Shown one piece after another: positions 25,978 through 34,182 of a stretch of 64,000 bases of DNA. Within the stretch, counting starts at the first letter, position 1. The number at the start of each line of letters is the position of its first letter. Source of the stretch: DASZTV01 sp035548125 (lineage in GTDB: Bacteria; Actinomycetota; Actinomycetes; JAFAQI01); NCBI GenBank assembly GCA_035548125.1, contig DASZTV010000024.1:1-64000 (forward strand). Direction: 5' to 3'. The notes beneath the pieces are model-generated. The model made no database searches. It was not told the origin of the DNA and saw only the letters and a program-made list of their open reading frames with translations. The position numbers were made by a program, and so were the translations under genes.

Positions 25978-26783
25978 GACTGGCCGGCAGCCAATTCCTT
26001 GGATCGGTCACGCGCGGCTTCGAGGGCCGCGAGCAGCGCGGCGCGCACGCCGTGGTCCTCGAGGGTCCGGATCGCAGCGATCGTTGTGCCACCAGGGCTG
26101 GTAACCGCCTCGCGCAACTGCACCGGATGCTCGCCGGAGTCACGCAGCATGACGGCCGAGCCGATCGCGGTCTGGATGATCAGGTCCTGCGCCACGGCGC
26201 GCGGCAACCCCAGCAGGATCCCGGCCTCGATCATCGCCTCGACGAGATAGAAGAAGTACGCGGGGCCGCTGCCCGACAACGCAGTGACCGCGTCAAGCTG
26301 GCTCTCGGGGACTCGCACCACCTTGCCGACCGGGCTCAGCATCGCCTCCGCGCGGGCGAGGTGATCTCCGCCGGCGTGCGCACCGGCAGAGATCGCGCTC
26401 ATCGCCTCGTCGACCAGAGCAGGGGTGTTGCTCATGACACGGACGACAGGGGTGCCTTCGGGCAGCCGTGCCTCGAACCGTGCGGTGGGGATACCGGCAG
26501 CGATGCTGACAATGAGAGTGTCCGGGGTCACCGAGCCGGAGAGCTCGTCGAGCAGGACATCGATCTCCTGCGGCTTCACCGCGACCACGAGCGTGTCTGC
26601 GCGCTTCGCGGCCTCGGCTGCACTCACCGCCTCGACGCCGTACTCGGCGGTCAGCGCCGCAGCGCGATCGTCGTGCTTCTCGGTGAACAGCAGCTCGGCT
26701 GCGGGTCGTCCCGAGCGCAGCAGGCCGGACATGAGCGCCTCGCCCATCTTCCCGGCGCCGAGGATCGCAACCGTCTCACCCAT
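25974..26783 (-). CDS. proC: Pyrroline-5-carboxylate reductase
   Basis: Last step of proline synthesis: NAD(P)H-dependent reduction of pyrroline-5-carboxylate. 269 residues. N-terminal dinucleotide motif VAILGAGKMGEA (5-16), VAVKPQ (about 70), and the C-terminal signature ALSGSGPAYFFYLVEAM plus the TSPGGTT motif. ATG at 26783. The 114-base gap upstream (26784-26897) separates it from the proline dehydrogenase gene on the same strand and holds no visible gene. Having the synthetic and degradative proline enzymes side by side would allow cycling between proline and P5C. Confidence 0.95.
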   Translation of the reverse strand: MGETVAILGAGKMGEALMSGLLRSGRPAAELLFTEKHDDRAAALTAEYGVEAVSAAEAAKRADTLVVAVKPQEIDVLLDELSGSVTPDTLIVSIAAGIPTARFEARLPEGTPVVRVMSNTPALVDEAMSAISAGAHAGGDHLARAEAMLSPVGKVVRVPESQLDAVTALSGSGPAYFFYLVEAMIEAGILLGLPRAVAQDLIIQTAIGSAVMLRDSGEHPVQLREAVTSPGGTTIAAIRTLEDHGVRAALLAALEAARDRSKELAAGQS

Positions 26784-26897
26784 GCGCGCAATGTTCCCAC
26801 GCTCGGCCAGCTCAGGTCGCCGGCAAATCGTCCGCTCCGCGCCTCTCGGTCGCCCGTGGGCTGCCTCTTTACCTCGCTCCGCGAACGATCCGCCGAC

Positions 26898-27830
26898 TCA
26901 ACCGCGCGATGCGAGAGAGCGCAGAAAGAAGCGCACGTTGGCGGGCCGCTCGGCGAGGCGCCGCATGAGGTAGCCGTACCAGTCGCTTCCATACGGCACA
27001 TAGACGCGGACGGTGGCGCTTTGGTTCGCCAGCCGAAGCTGTTCCTCCGGCCGGACTCCGTACAGCATCTGGAACTCGAAGCTGTCCGCCGTCCGGCCGG
27101 TTTCGGTGACGAGCCGTTCGGCGTCGCTGATCAGCGCCGGGTCGTGGGTCGCCACCATCGGGTAGCCCGCTCCGTGCATCAGGATCTCGAGGCACCGGCG
27201 GTAGGAGTCGTCAACCTCAGCGCGTTCGATGAAGGCGACCGATGGCGGCTCGTCGTACGCGCCTTTGCACAGCCGCACCCGCGAGCCGGCGGTCGCGAGG
27301 TCACGGCAGTCGGCCTCGGTGCGTCTCAGGTAGGACTGCACGACGGCGCCGACCCACGGGAAGTCCTCACGGAGCTCGCCCAACGTCTCCAGCGTCGAGT
27401 CGGTCGTCGTGTGGTCCTCCATGTCCAGCGTCACCGTCGTGCCGGCGAGGGCAGCCGAGGCGCAGATCTGGCGCGCGTGATCCGTCGCGAGCGCCTGGTC
27501 GAGCGCCTGGCCGACTGCGGACAGCTTCAGCGACACCTCGACGTGGTCGGCTAGGCCGGCCTCCGCGATCACCGCGAGCAGCGACAGGTACGCCGCAGCC
27601 GCAGCATCCGCGTGCTCCGGTTCCGTGGTGTCCTCCCCCAAGTGGTCGAGCGAAACCGACAGACCGGAGGCGACCAGCTCGCTGCTCACCCGCACCGCGT
27701 CTGCAATCGCGTCGCCGGCGACGAACCGCTTCACCACGCCGCGCGAGACCGGGGCGTGCTCGACCGCATAGCGGACGCTGCTGCGACGGGAAGCATGCAG
27801 CAGCGCCGCGCGCATCCCCGCCCCGAACAT
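26898..27830 (-). CDS. Proline dehydrogenase
   Basis: FAD-dependent monofunctional proline dehydrogenase, 310 residues, (beta-alpha)8 barrel. Conserved blocks: VSLDHLGE, LKLSAVGQ, TLDMEDH, VVQSYLRRTEADC, RLCKGAYDE and FQMLYGVRPEEQ; near the end YVPYGSDWYGYLMRRLAER contains the Arg/Tyr residues that bind proline carboxylate. It lacks the P5C dehydrogenase half of PutA, as in other actinobacteria. The ATG at 27830 shares its A with the stop of the upstream TIM-barrel gene (TGATG), favouring re-initiation; the frame upstream of that is a shadow. Confidence 0.94.
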   Translation of the reverse strand: MFGAGMRAALLHASRRSSVRYAVEHAPVSRGVVKRFVAGDAIADAVRVSSELVASGLSVSLDHLGEDTTEPEHADAAAAAYLSLLAVIAEAGLADHVEVSLKLSAVGQALDQALATDHARQICASAALAGTTVTLDMEDHTTTDSTLETLGELREDFPWVGAVVQSYLRRTEADCRDLATAGSRVRLCKGAYDEPPSVAFIERAEVDDSYRRCLEILMHGAGYPMVATHDPALISDAERLVTETGRTADSFEFQMLYGVRPEEQLRLANQSATVRVYVPYGSDWYGYLMRRLAERPANVRFFLRSLASRG

Positions 27831-28636
27831 CAGCCGACCGGCGCTGCGAGGTGGAGTCTGGTGAACGCCAAGGCCTCTGCGACGTCGGCCTCTCGCTCGG
27901 CCCGGTCGTCGGCTCGACGGGTGTTGATCTCCACCACGATCGTCCCGTCGAACCCGTTGTCGGCGAGCGTCTCGAGCAGGGCGGCGCACGGCTGCGTGCC
28001 GCGGCCCGGCACGAGGTGCTCGTCTCGAGCACTGCCCTCGCCATCCGCGATGTGGATGTGGGTCAGCCGGTCGCCCATCCGACCGGCCATCGCGAGCGCA
28101 TCGCTCTGCGACACCGCCGTGTGAGAGAGGTCCAGCGTGAAGTGCCGGAACTCCTCTTCGCTCGGGTCGTAGTCCGGTGAGTAGGGCACGACCGCACGAC
28201 CCCGGGCGCGCAGCGGGAACATGTTCTCCACCGCAAACCGCACGTCGGTCTCACTCGCCATCCGCTCGATGCCCTGGATGAAGTCCTTGGCGTACTCGCG
28301 CTGCCAGCGAAACGGTGGGTGCACGACGACGGTCGGGGACTGCAGCGCCTCCGCCACCGCCTGGGCCTTCACGAGCTTCCCCCACGGCTCGGTGCCCCAG
28401 ACCTGGCGCGTGATGAGCAGGCAAGGCGCGTGGATCGCGAGGATCGCGATGCCGTGATAGTCCGACAGCTTGCGAAGGGCGTCGACGTCCTGGCTGACGG
28501 GGTCCGGCGAGACCATCACCTCGACCCCGTCGTACCCGAGCCGCGCCGCCATCTCGAACGCGGCTGCCGTGGATTCGGGGTAGACCGACGCCGTCGACAG
28601 GGCGACCTTGGCGTCGGGCACCTTGACGACCGTCAC
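27830..28636 (-). CDS. Sugar phosphate isomerase/epimerase family (TIM barrel)
   Basis: 268-residue AP-endonuclease-2-like TIM barrel. Visible metal/active-site features: STASVYPES at the first strand, VEVMV, LAIHAPC (His), VVVHPPF (His), FAVENMFP (Glu), TLDLSHTA (Asp/His), HIHIADG (His) and VVEINTR (Glu), which is the usual set of acidic and histidine metal ligands of xylose-isomerase-like proteins. The substrate is unknown; neighbours suggest no sugar pathway. ATG at 28636, or a start several codons downstream. Its stop shares one base with the proline dehydrogenase start. Confidence 0.87.
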   Translation of the reverse strand: MTVVKVPDAKVALSTASVYPESTAAAFEMAARLGYDGVEVMVSPDPVSQDVDALRKLSDYHGIAILAIHAPCLLITRQVWGTEPWGKLVKAQAVAEALQSPTVVVHPPFRWQREYAKDFIQGIERMASETDVRFAVENMFPLRARGRAVVPYSPDYDPSEEEFRHFTLDLSHTAVSQSDALAMAGRMGDRLTHIHIADGEGSARDEHLVPGRGTQPCAALLETLADNGFDGTIVVEINTRRADDRAEREADVAEALAFTRLHLAAPVG

Positions 28637-28688
28637 GACTCAAGAGCCTAGGCCCGGGGGCCTTCATGATCAGCGTTACGGTTGCGCC

Positions 28689-29027
28689 GTGAGCAACCGC
28701 CGGCATCGGCGCAAGCCGCTGGACGTCGACCCTCCCGTCATCAAGCCGATGGGCTTCTGGACCCGGCTCTGGGACCGGTTCGCGCCGGTTCCGTCGATCG
28801 GTCCGGTCTGCGTCGCCGAAGTCGGCAACCGCGTCGAGGCCGACATGATGGCCAGCTACCTGAGCAGTCACGGCATCAACGCCCATGTATCGGCCGACGA
28901 CGCAGGCGGCACCGATCCGATCTACCAGTTCGCGTTCGGGGTGCGGGTACTCGTGCCGTCGAGTCAGCAAGATGAGGCGCGCCGGCTGCTGGCGCAAGTC
29001 GATGAGCAAGCCCAGCGTGATGAATAG
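28689..29027 (+). CDS. DUF2007-type putative signal-transducing protein
   Basis: 112 residues. A short basic N-terminus (SNRRHRRKPL) precedes a small alpha/beta domain: VCVAEVGNRVEADMMASYLSSHGI, then FAFGVRVLVPSSQQDEARRLLAQ. The V-x-N-x-x-E-A-x-x-x-x-x-YL pattern is that of DUF2007 proteins, which resemble PII-like folds; no function is established. Start is GTG at 28689, chosen because the upstream frame to 28608 is encoded over the divergent gene's start region. Followed after 47 bases by the Cys-rich protein gene. Confidence 0.75.
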   Translation: MSNRRHRRKPLDVDPPVIKPMGFWTRLWDRFAPVPSIGPVCVAEVGNRVEADMMASYLSSHGINAHVSADDAGGTDPIYQFAFGVRVLVPSSQQDEARRLLAQVDEQAQRDE

Positions 29028-29074
29028 CCGGTGAACCGCGACGGCCTCGGGGAGGAGCCGCGTAGGGTTGGCCA

Positions 29075-29803
29075 GTGCCTGAGGTTGATCTGAACTTTCC
29101 GCGGCAATGGGTCGAGTTCGTCAATCCGGAGGACGACGAACAGATCTTCCGGTGCGACCTGACCTGGCTGCTTTCGCGGTGGACCTGCATCTACGGAAAC
29201 GGGTGCAAGGGGATCCTCAAAGACCGCCCGGACGACGGCTGCTGCTCGCACGGCGCCCACTTCTCCGACCAGGACGACAAGAAGCGGGTCAAGAAGTTCG
29301 CCAAGGCCCTGACCGCCGAGGAATGGCAGTTCCGCGACGAGGGCCTGAAGAACGGCGTGACCGAACTCGACGACGGCGAGCCGAAGACCCGCCGCTATAA
29401 GGGCGCCTGCATCTTCCTCAACCGGCCGGGCTTCGAAGCAGGCCAAGGCTGCGCACTACATCTGCACGCGCTCAACAACGGGCTGCACCCGCTGGACACC
29501 AAGCCCGACGTCTGCTGGCAGCTTCCGGTGCGCCGCAGCTACGACAAGGTGACCCGGCCGGACGGCACCGAGGTGACGATGGTCAACATCGGCGAGTACG
29601 ACCGCCGCGGCTGGGGCGAGGGTGGCCACGACCTCGACTGGTACTGCAGCGGCGCCGAGGAGGCGCACGTCGCAAACGACCCGCTCTACATCACCTACGG
29701 GCCCGAGCTCATCGCGCTGATGGGGAAGCCCGGCTACGACCTCCTCGCCGAGCTCTGCGAGGCCACGCTGGCCGGGCGCTTCACCGCGCACCCGGCCGAC
29801 TGA
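29075..29803 (+). CDS. Cysteine-rich conserved actinobacterial protein (YkgJ/DUF3109-like)
   Basis: 242 residues, no signal peptide. Nine cysteines occur in recognisable blocks: TCIYGNGCKG (about 38-45), DGCCSHGAHFSD (56-67), GACIFLNR, GQGCALHLHAL, DVCWQLPVR and DWYCSG. This C-x5-C...CC...C...GC...C pattern resembles the YkgJ/DUF3109 proteins thought to bind a metal or Fe-S cluster. The sequence is otherwise hydrophilic with a conserved WVEFVNPEDDEQ start. GTG at 29075. The gene lies between a DUF2007 gene and radA on the plus strand; no pathway is indicated. Function unknown. Confidence 0.75.
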   Translation: MPEVDLNFPRQWVEFVNPEDDEQIFRCDLTWLLSRWTCIYGNGCKGILKDRPDDGCCSHGAHFSDQDDKKRVKKFAKALTAEEWQFRDEGLKNGVTELDDGEPKTRRYKGACIFLNRPGFEAGQGCALHLHALNNGLHPLDTKPDVCWQLPVRRSYDKVTRPDGTEVTMVNIGEYDRRGWGEGGHDLDWYCSGAEEAHVANDPLYITYGPELIALMGKPGYDLLAELCEATLAGRFTAHPAD

Positions 29804-29832
29804 CCGATGGCTGAGGCGGCTCCCGAGTCGCA

Positions 29833-30014
29833 TCACCCGCCCTTCTCCTGGGCAAGCTCCTCACTCCGCAGCGCTTCCATCGCTTCGACGCCCACATCGC
29901 ATCCGGGCGCGCCGCCGAGCGCGAACCACACTCCTGGATGGACTGAGCGCGCTACCCCGCTAGCGCGTTGGTACGACGAATCGTCGTAGGTGAGCCCTAC
30001 CGTCACGGCCATGG
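29833..30014 (-). other. Doubtful small ORF opposite the radA leader
   Basis: A minus-strand frame (about 60 residues, MAVTVGLTYDDSSYQRASG ... EELAQEKGG) shows G/C-biased third positions over its last half but only weakly in its first. It overlaps the radA start and contains the two palindromes at 29948-29988. I recognise no homologue. The rest of 29804-30010 shows no gene. Confidence 0.2.
29948..29988. promoter_or_regulatory. Two stacked palindromes upstream of radA
   Basis: CGCGCTA-N6-TAGCGCG at 29948-29967 and, four bases further on, TACGACGAATCGTCGTA at 29972-29988 (eight-base perfect arms around one central base). They end 22 bases before the radA ATG, where a repressor would block initiation. 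They do not match the actinobacterial LexA box as I know it. Confidence 0.5.
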
Positions 30015-31372
30015 CATCCAAGGCAGCTGCCCGCCCGGCCTACCGGTGCGACGAGTGCGGGCTCGAGGTCGGCAAGTGGGTGGGGCGCTGCCCGGAGTGC
30101 CAGGCGTGGGGCACCATCGCCGAAGCGGGCGCCCGACCGGGGCTGACAGTCGTCGCCGGCCCGGTATCGGCACCGGCGAAGCCGATCGCGGAGGTCGAGG
30201 AGCAGGCTGCCCGCCACCGCGCGACCGGAGAACCCGAGTTCGACCGCGTCCTCGGGGGCGGGCTGGTCCCCGGCTCCGTGGTGTTGCTGGCCGGTGAGCC
30301 CGGCGTCGGCAAGTCGACGCTGCTGATCAGCACCGCCGCGAAGGTCGCACAGAGCGGTCGGCGTTGCCTCGTGGTCACCGGCGAGGAGTCGGCCGCCCAG
30401 GTTCGGCTGCGCGCCGGACGCATCGGGGCGCTCGCCGACGAGCTGTTCCTCGCCGCGGAGACCGAGCTGTCCGCGGTGCTCGGCCACGTCGACGCCGTCG
30501 CGCCCGACGTGCTGGTAGTCGACTCCGTGCAGACGATCGGCTCCGCGGAGATCGACGGCGCGACAGGCGGCGTCTCGCAGGTCCGTGAGGTTGCGAGCGC
30601 GATCATCCGGCTGGCGAAGGCGCGCGGGATGGCGACGATCCTGGTCGGCCACGTGACGAAGGACGGCGCCGTCGCAGGCCCGCGAACGCTCGAGCACCTC
30701 GTGGACGTCGTGCTGTCCTTCGAAGGCGACCGCCACTCGCGGCTTCGTCTGGTGCGCACCGTGAAGAACCGGTTCGGCCCCGCCGACGAGGTCGGCTGCT
30801 TCGATCTCACGGACGACGGCATCGTCGGGCTGCCCGACCCGTCCGGACTGTTCCTCGCCCACGGCAACAAGCCCGTGCCGGGCACCTGCGTAACGGTGAC
30901 GATGGAGGGCCGCCGTGCCCTCGTCACCGAGGTTCAGGCGCTGGTGACAGGAAGCGAGCAGACCAACCCGCGCCGGGCGACCAGCGGTGTCGACGGGGCC
31001 CGTACCGCGATGCTGCTCGCCGTCCTGCAGCGTTCGCTCGGCATCACGCTGTCCAAGCACGAGGTCTACGCCGCGACGGTCGGCGGGGTCCGGCTGGCCG
31101 AACCGGCGTCGGATCTCGCCCTCGCACTCGCGATCACCAGTACCGCGCGCGACCTCTCCGTCGTACCCGGACTCGTGGCGATCGGCGAGGTGGGTCTCGC
31201 CGGTGAGATCCGCCCGGTGTCGTCGATGCGCGGCCGGCTGGCCGAGGCGGCGCGGCTCGGGTTCAGCGTCGCTCTCGTACCTCCCGGTTGCAGCGTCGAC
31301 TCCGTACCGATCCGCACCGTCGAGGTCGAGGACATTCGCGACGCCGCGCGACGCGCCATCCCGCCGCTTTGA
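30011..31372 (+). CDS. radA: DNA repair protein RadA
   Basis: RecA-like helicase that helps branch migration in recombination; in Bacillus it also restrains DisA. 453 residues. C4 zinc finger at the N-terminus (C13, C16, C27, C30), Walker A GEPGVGKST (about 98), VVDSVQTI Walker B, the RadA-specific KNRFG motif, and a C-terminal Lon-like domain (from about 270: AVLQRSLGITLSKHEVY, AIGEVGLAGEIRPV). ATG at 30011 begins the conserved start; an upstream frame to 29990 is short and not conserved. Followed 60 bases later by disA, an association seen widely in bacteria. Confidence 0.96.
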   Translation: MASKAAARPAYRCDECGLEVGKWVGRCPECQAWGTIAEAGARPGLTVVAGPVSAPAKPIAEVEEQAARHRATGEPEFDRVLGGGLVPGSVVLLAGEPGVGKSTLLISTAAKVAQSGRRCLVVTGEESAAQVRLRAGRIGALADELFLAAETELSAVLGHVDAVAPDVLVVDSVQTIGSAEIDGATGGVSQVREVASAIIRLAKARGMATILVGHVTKDGAVAGPRTLEHLVDVVLSFEGDRHSRLRLVRTVKNRFGPADEVGCFDLTDDGIVGLPDPSGLFLAHGNKPVPGTCVTVTMEGRRALVTEVQALVTGSEQTNPRRATSGVDGARTAMLLAVLQRSLGITLSKHEVYAATVGGVRLAEPASDLALALAITSTARDLSVVPGLVAIGEVGLAGEIRPVSSMRGRLAEAARLGFSVALVPPGCSVDSVPIRTVEVEDIRDAARRAIPPL

Positions 31373-31432
31373 ATCAGTAGCGATCTCCAGCCTCACCAAT
31401 AGACTCGGGCACCGAGTGAGGCGAGGAGTCCG

Positions 31433-32521
31433 GTGGCACCCGAGCGCGGGGAAAACGACCTGCTGCGGTCGACCCTTGCCAAAGTGGCGCCCGGCACGCA
31501 GCTGCGTGACGGCCTCGAGCGGATCCTGCGCGGGCATACCGGCGCACTGATCGTTCTCGGCTACGACAAGAACGTCGAGGCGCTGTGCACCGGTGGCTTC
31601 CCGCTCGACGTCGAGTTCGCGGCGACGCGGCTGCGGGAGCTCGCGAAGATGGACGGCGCGATCGTCCTGGACAGCGACCTGACCAAGATCCTGCGCGCCG
31701 CCACGCACCTGGTACCGGATCCGTCGATTCCCACCGAGGAGTCGGGCACCCGGCACCGCACGGCGGAGCGGGTCGCGCGACAAACCGGCTTCCCGGTGGT
31801 CAGCGTCAGCCAGTCGATGCGCATCATCGCGTTGTACGTCGACGGGCGCCGCTACGTGCTCGACGACTCGGCGGCGATCCTGTCGCGGGCCAACCAGGCG
31901 CTCGCGACACTCGAGCGCTACAAGCTGCGCCTCGACGAGGTGAGCGGCACGCTGTCGGCGCTCGAGATCGAAGACCTGGTGACCGCCCGCGACACCGTCA
32001 TCGTCACTCAGCGGCTCGAGATGGTGCTTCGGATCGCGTCCGAGATCGACGGCTACGTCGTCGAGCTCGGCACCGACGGCCGGTTGCTGGCCTTGCAGCG
32101 CGACGAGCTGATGGCCGGCGTGCCGCAAGAGCGGGAGCTGGTGATCCGTGACTACATGCCCACCCCGCACGGCCGCCGACCCCGCACCGTCGAGCACGTG
32201 CTGACCGAGCTCGACGAGCTGTCTGGCACCGAGCTGCTCGACCTCGAGGTGATCGCGCGGGTCTGCGGGTTCGGCAGTGCCGCCGACGTGCTCGACACCC
32301 CGGTGTCACCGAGGGGCTACCGGCTGCTCGCTCGGGTACCCCGCCTGCCCTCAGCCGTCATCGACCGCCTGGTCGAGCACTTCGGCGGCCTGCAGAAGCT
32401 CCTCGCCGCGACGATCGACGACCTCCAGCACGTCGAGGGCGTCGGCGAAACCCGCGCTCGGTCTGTGCGCGAAGGGCTGTCCCGGCTTGCTGAGTCCTCG
32501 ATCCTCGAGCGGTACGTCTAG
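31433..32521 (+). CDS. disA: DNA integrity scanning diadenylate cyclase DisA
   Basis: Makes cyclic di-AMP from two ATP and scans DNA for branched structures. 362 residues, full length. The DAC domain (about 1-145) shows the catalytic DGA (74-76) and RHR (107-109, GTRHRTAE) motifs; the middle helical linker and the C-terminal HhH domain (VEGVGETRARSVREGL, about 325-345) are intact. GTG at 31433. Paired with radA as a likely operon or at least a functional pair linking genome damage to c-di-AMP. Ends next to a hairpin shared with the convergent esterase. Confidence 0.96.
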   Translation: MAPERGENDLLRSTLAKVAPGTQLRDGLERILRGHTGALIVLGYDKNVEALCTGGFPLDVEFAATRLRELAKMDGAIVLDSDLTKILRAATHLVPDPSIPTEESGTRHRTAERVARQTGFPVVSVSQSMRIIALYVDGRRYVLDDSAAILSRANQALATLERYKLRLDEVSGTLSALEIEDLVTARDTVIVTQRLEMVLRIASEIDGYVVELGTDGRLLALQRDELMAGVPQERELVIRDYMPTPHGRRPRTVEHVLTELDELSGTELLDLEVIARVCGFGSAADVLDTPVSPRGYRLLARVPRLPSAVIDRLVEHFGGLQKLLAATIDDLQHVEGVGETRARSVREGLSRLAESSILERYV

Positions 32522-32528
32522 CAGGGGT

Positions 32529-32543
32529 AGCGGGCGGCCCGCT
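32529..32543. terminator. Bidirectional hairpin between disA and the esterase
   Basis: AGCGGG-CGG-CCCGCT, a perfect six-base stem with a three-base loop, fills the 21-base gap between the two convergent stop codons. There is no T-tract, but the position fits a bidirectional terminator. Confidence 0.6.
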
Positions 32544-34117
32544 TAGAGCGTGACCCGAACCGTACGGCCGTAGCCGGGGAGTGCGTCGGCGCCGGCGATC
32601 TCGCTGGTGGGCAAGGAGGGGCCGAGGTTCAGCGTCAGCGTCCGCTTGCCGCAGCGGGGTGGCGTGGTGATCGTGACCCTGCCGGTGCCGTGGACGGTGA
32701 GGCCGTGGCAGCTGACGTCGGTCAGCCGCAGCAGCTCCGCGACCGGGCGGCGCGCCCGCACGTGCCACCCCCAGACCGTGAAGCTCGCCGCGCCGCTGAG
32801 GTAGTCGAAAGTGGTCGGGTACGGCGGCGGGCTACCGGTTCCGTCCGGGTGCCGCAGCCGGGCGTACTGCGCCGCGACCTGCGCGCGGAGCCACGGGTTC
32901 CAGTAGGTGTCCGAGTGGATGCCGGGATGCAGCTCGTAGTGCTGCGAGACATCAGCGGCGGCAAACGCCTGGTTCAGCTCGAGGTTCGTCGGCAGCACCA
33001 GATCCTCGAACGCCTGCGCGGTCAGATAGCCGGGAAGTGAGAAATCGCTCGGCTGCCGCGGAATCGTGTCGTTGGAGAAGCCACGGATCATCAACGACTG
33101 GTGCCGGCCGCGCCGCGCCACCGCGTTGCCAGCGAGGTCCACCGGTTGGCGGGCGAGGTAGTACGCCTGGTCAGCCACCGGGTCGCCGAAGGCGTACAGC
33201 ACGACCGCGACGTCCTGCGCCGCGCCCGGCAGCCCGCCTAGCGGGATCGTCCCGCCGAGGGGTGCCGGCACGGTGAGCGGCGGCAGCTGGGTCGGCGGGA
33301 GCAGGCCGGCGGGCCCGCTCGGCGCCGGGGCCAGCCCCGGAGCAAGCAGGATGTTCATGATCCCGGAGTCGGCGCCGATGCTCGCCCACTCGTCCGGGTG
33401 CTGCAGACCGATCGCGTAGGAGCCGTAGCCACCGAGCGACTCGCCGTCGAGGGCCCTGGACGCACGGCCGCGCGCCACTCCGAGATGACGCTCGACGAAC
33501 GGCACCAGCTCGTCGACCACGTAGGAGGCGAAGCGGGGTGCCCGCGTCGGGTAGCGCGGATCGGCGCCGGCCTCGGCGTACTTCGGATTCCAGTCCGCCC
33601 AGAACCCGTCGAGCAGCGGTCCCGGGCCGAAGCCCCCGGGCACGGTCCTGCCATCCGGTGCGACCAGCACCAGGTCGACCGGGGAAGCCGGCTTCCACCT
33701 CCGCTGGTCGGCGTACTTCCACGGGGCATCCGTCGCATACGGGGACACCTGCGGGCGATGCGCCAACGCGGCGACCCAGGCGCTCGGCGCGTCGGGGGTG
33801 CCGAGCATGGACGTCAAATCACCGCCGAACCCGTGCAGCAGGTAAAGCGTGGGGCACCGACGCTGGGCACACGCCGGCGGCACGAAATAGGAGAAGGCCG
33901 TGGTGCCGCCGAGCTCAGCCGCGGGCTCGCGCCGACAGGCCACCTTCCCGACAACGACCGACGCCGCGTCGGGCGCCTGACAAGCAGCGAACGGTGACAC
34001 CGCGACGGCTCCACTCGCTGCCCCCGCGAACGGTGACACCGCGACGGCTGCGCTCACTGCCGCGCTCGGCGTCAGGGCCAACACCAGGGACGCCACAACC
34101 AGCGCCGCCCCCCTCAC
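32543..34117 (-). CDS. Secreted alpha/beta-hydrolase esterase
   Basis: About 524 residues. Signal peptide-like N-terminus (RGAALVVASLVLALTPSAAVSA), then an esterase-D/antigen-85-like alpha/beta hydrolase: LYLLHGFGGDLTS (oxyanion region), VLVAPDG, the nucleophile elbow DGESLGGYGS, and a late histidine in HPGIHSDTYWNPWLRAQ. The C-terminal about 100 residues form a beta-rich domain. Export and fold support a cell-envelope or extracellular ester hydrolase. I start at GTG 34117; the open frame begins at GTG 34147, but those 10 residues (MKVQKCKIAK) are encoded by the inverted repeat at 34121-34182. A 39-base in-frame duplication lies just after the signal peptide. Confidence 0.85.
   Translation of the reverse strand: MRGAALVVASLVLALTPSAAVSAAVAVSPFAGAASGAVAVSPFAACQAPDAASVVVGKVACRREPAAELGGTTAFSYFVPPACAQRRCPTLYLLHGFGGDLTSMLGTPDAPSAWVAALAHRPQVSPYATDAPWKYADQRRWKPASPVDLVLVAPDGRTVPGGFGPGPLLDGFWADWNPKYAEAGADPRYPTRAPRFASYVVDELVPFVERHLGVARGRASRALDGESLGGYGSYAIGLQHPDEWASIGADSGIMNILLAPGLAPAPSGPAGLLPPTQLPPLTVPAPLGGTIPLGGLPGAAQDVAVVLYAFGDPVADQAYYLARQPVDLAGNAVARRGRHQSLMIRGFSNDTIPRQPSDFSLPGYLTAQAFEDLVLPTNLELNQAFAAADVSQHYELHPGIHSDTYWNPWLRAQVAAQYARLRHPDGTGSPPPYPTTFDYLSGAASFTVWGWHVRARRPVAELLRLTDVSCHGLTVHGTGRVTITTPPRCGKRTLTLNLGPSLPTSEIAGADALPGYGRTVRVTL
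33987..34049. repeat. In-frame 24-bp direct repeat, period 39 bp
   Basis: Bases 33987-34010 recur exactly at 34026-34049, offset by 39 bases (13 codons). The esterase therefore carries AVAVSPFA twice (AVAVSPFAGAASG then AVAVSPFA) directly after its signal peptide, in the expected flexible region. Confidence 0.85.
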
Positions 34118-34120
34118 CTT

Positions 34121-34182
34121 CGCGATCTTGCACTTTTGCACCTTCACGGCGCCGTCAAGACGTTGAAAAGTGCAAGATCGCG
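34121..34182. repeat. Perfect 17-bp inverted repeat between cheW and esterase
   Basis: Left arm CGCGATCTTGCACTTTT (34121-34137), right arm AAAAGTGCAAGATCGCG (34166-34182), 28-base spacer. The right arm touches the cheW stop codon (34183-34185) and the left arm lies over the longest possible esterase start. It looks like a terminator-like or REP-type intergenic element; I recall similar GCGATCTTGCACTTTT sequences from other actinobacterial intergenic regions, but cannot confirm copy number here. Confidence 0.75.
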
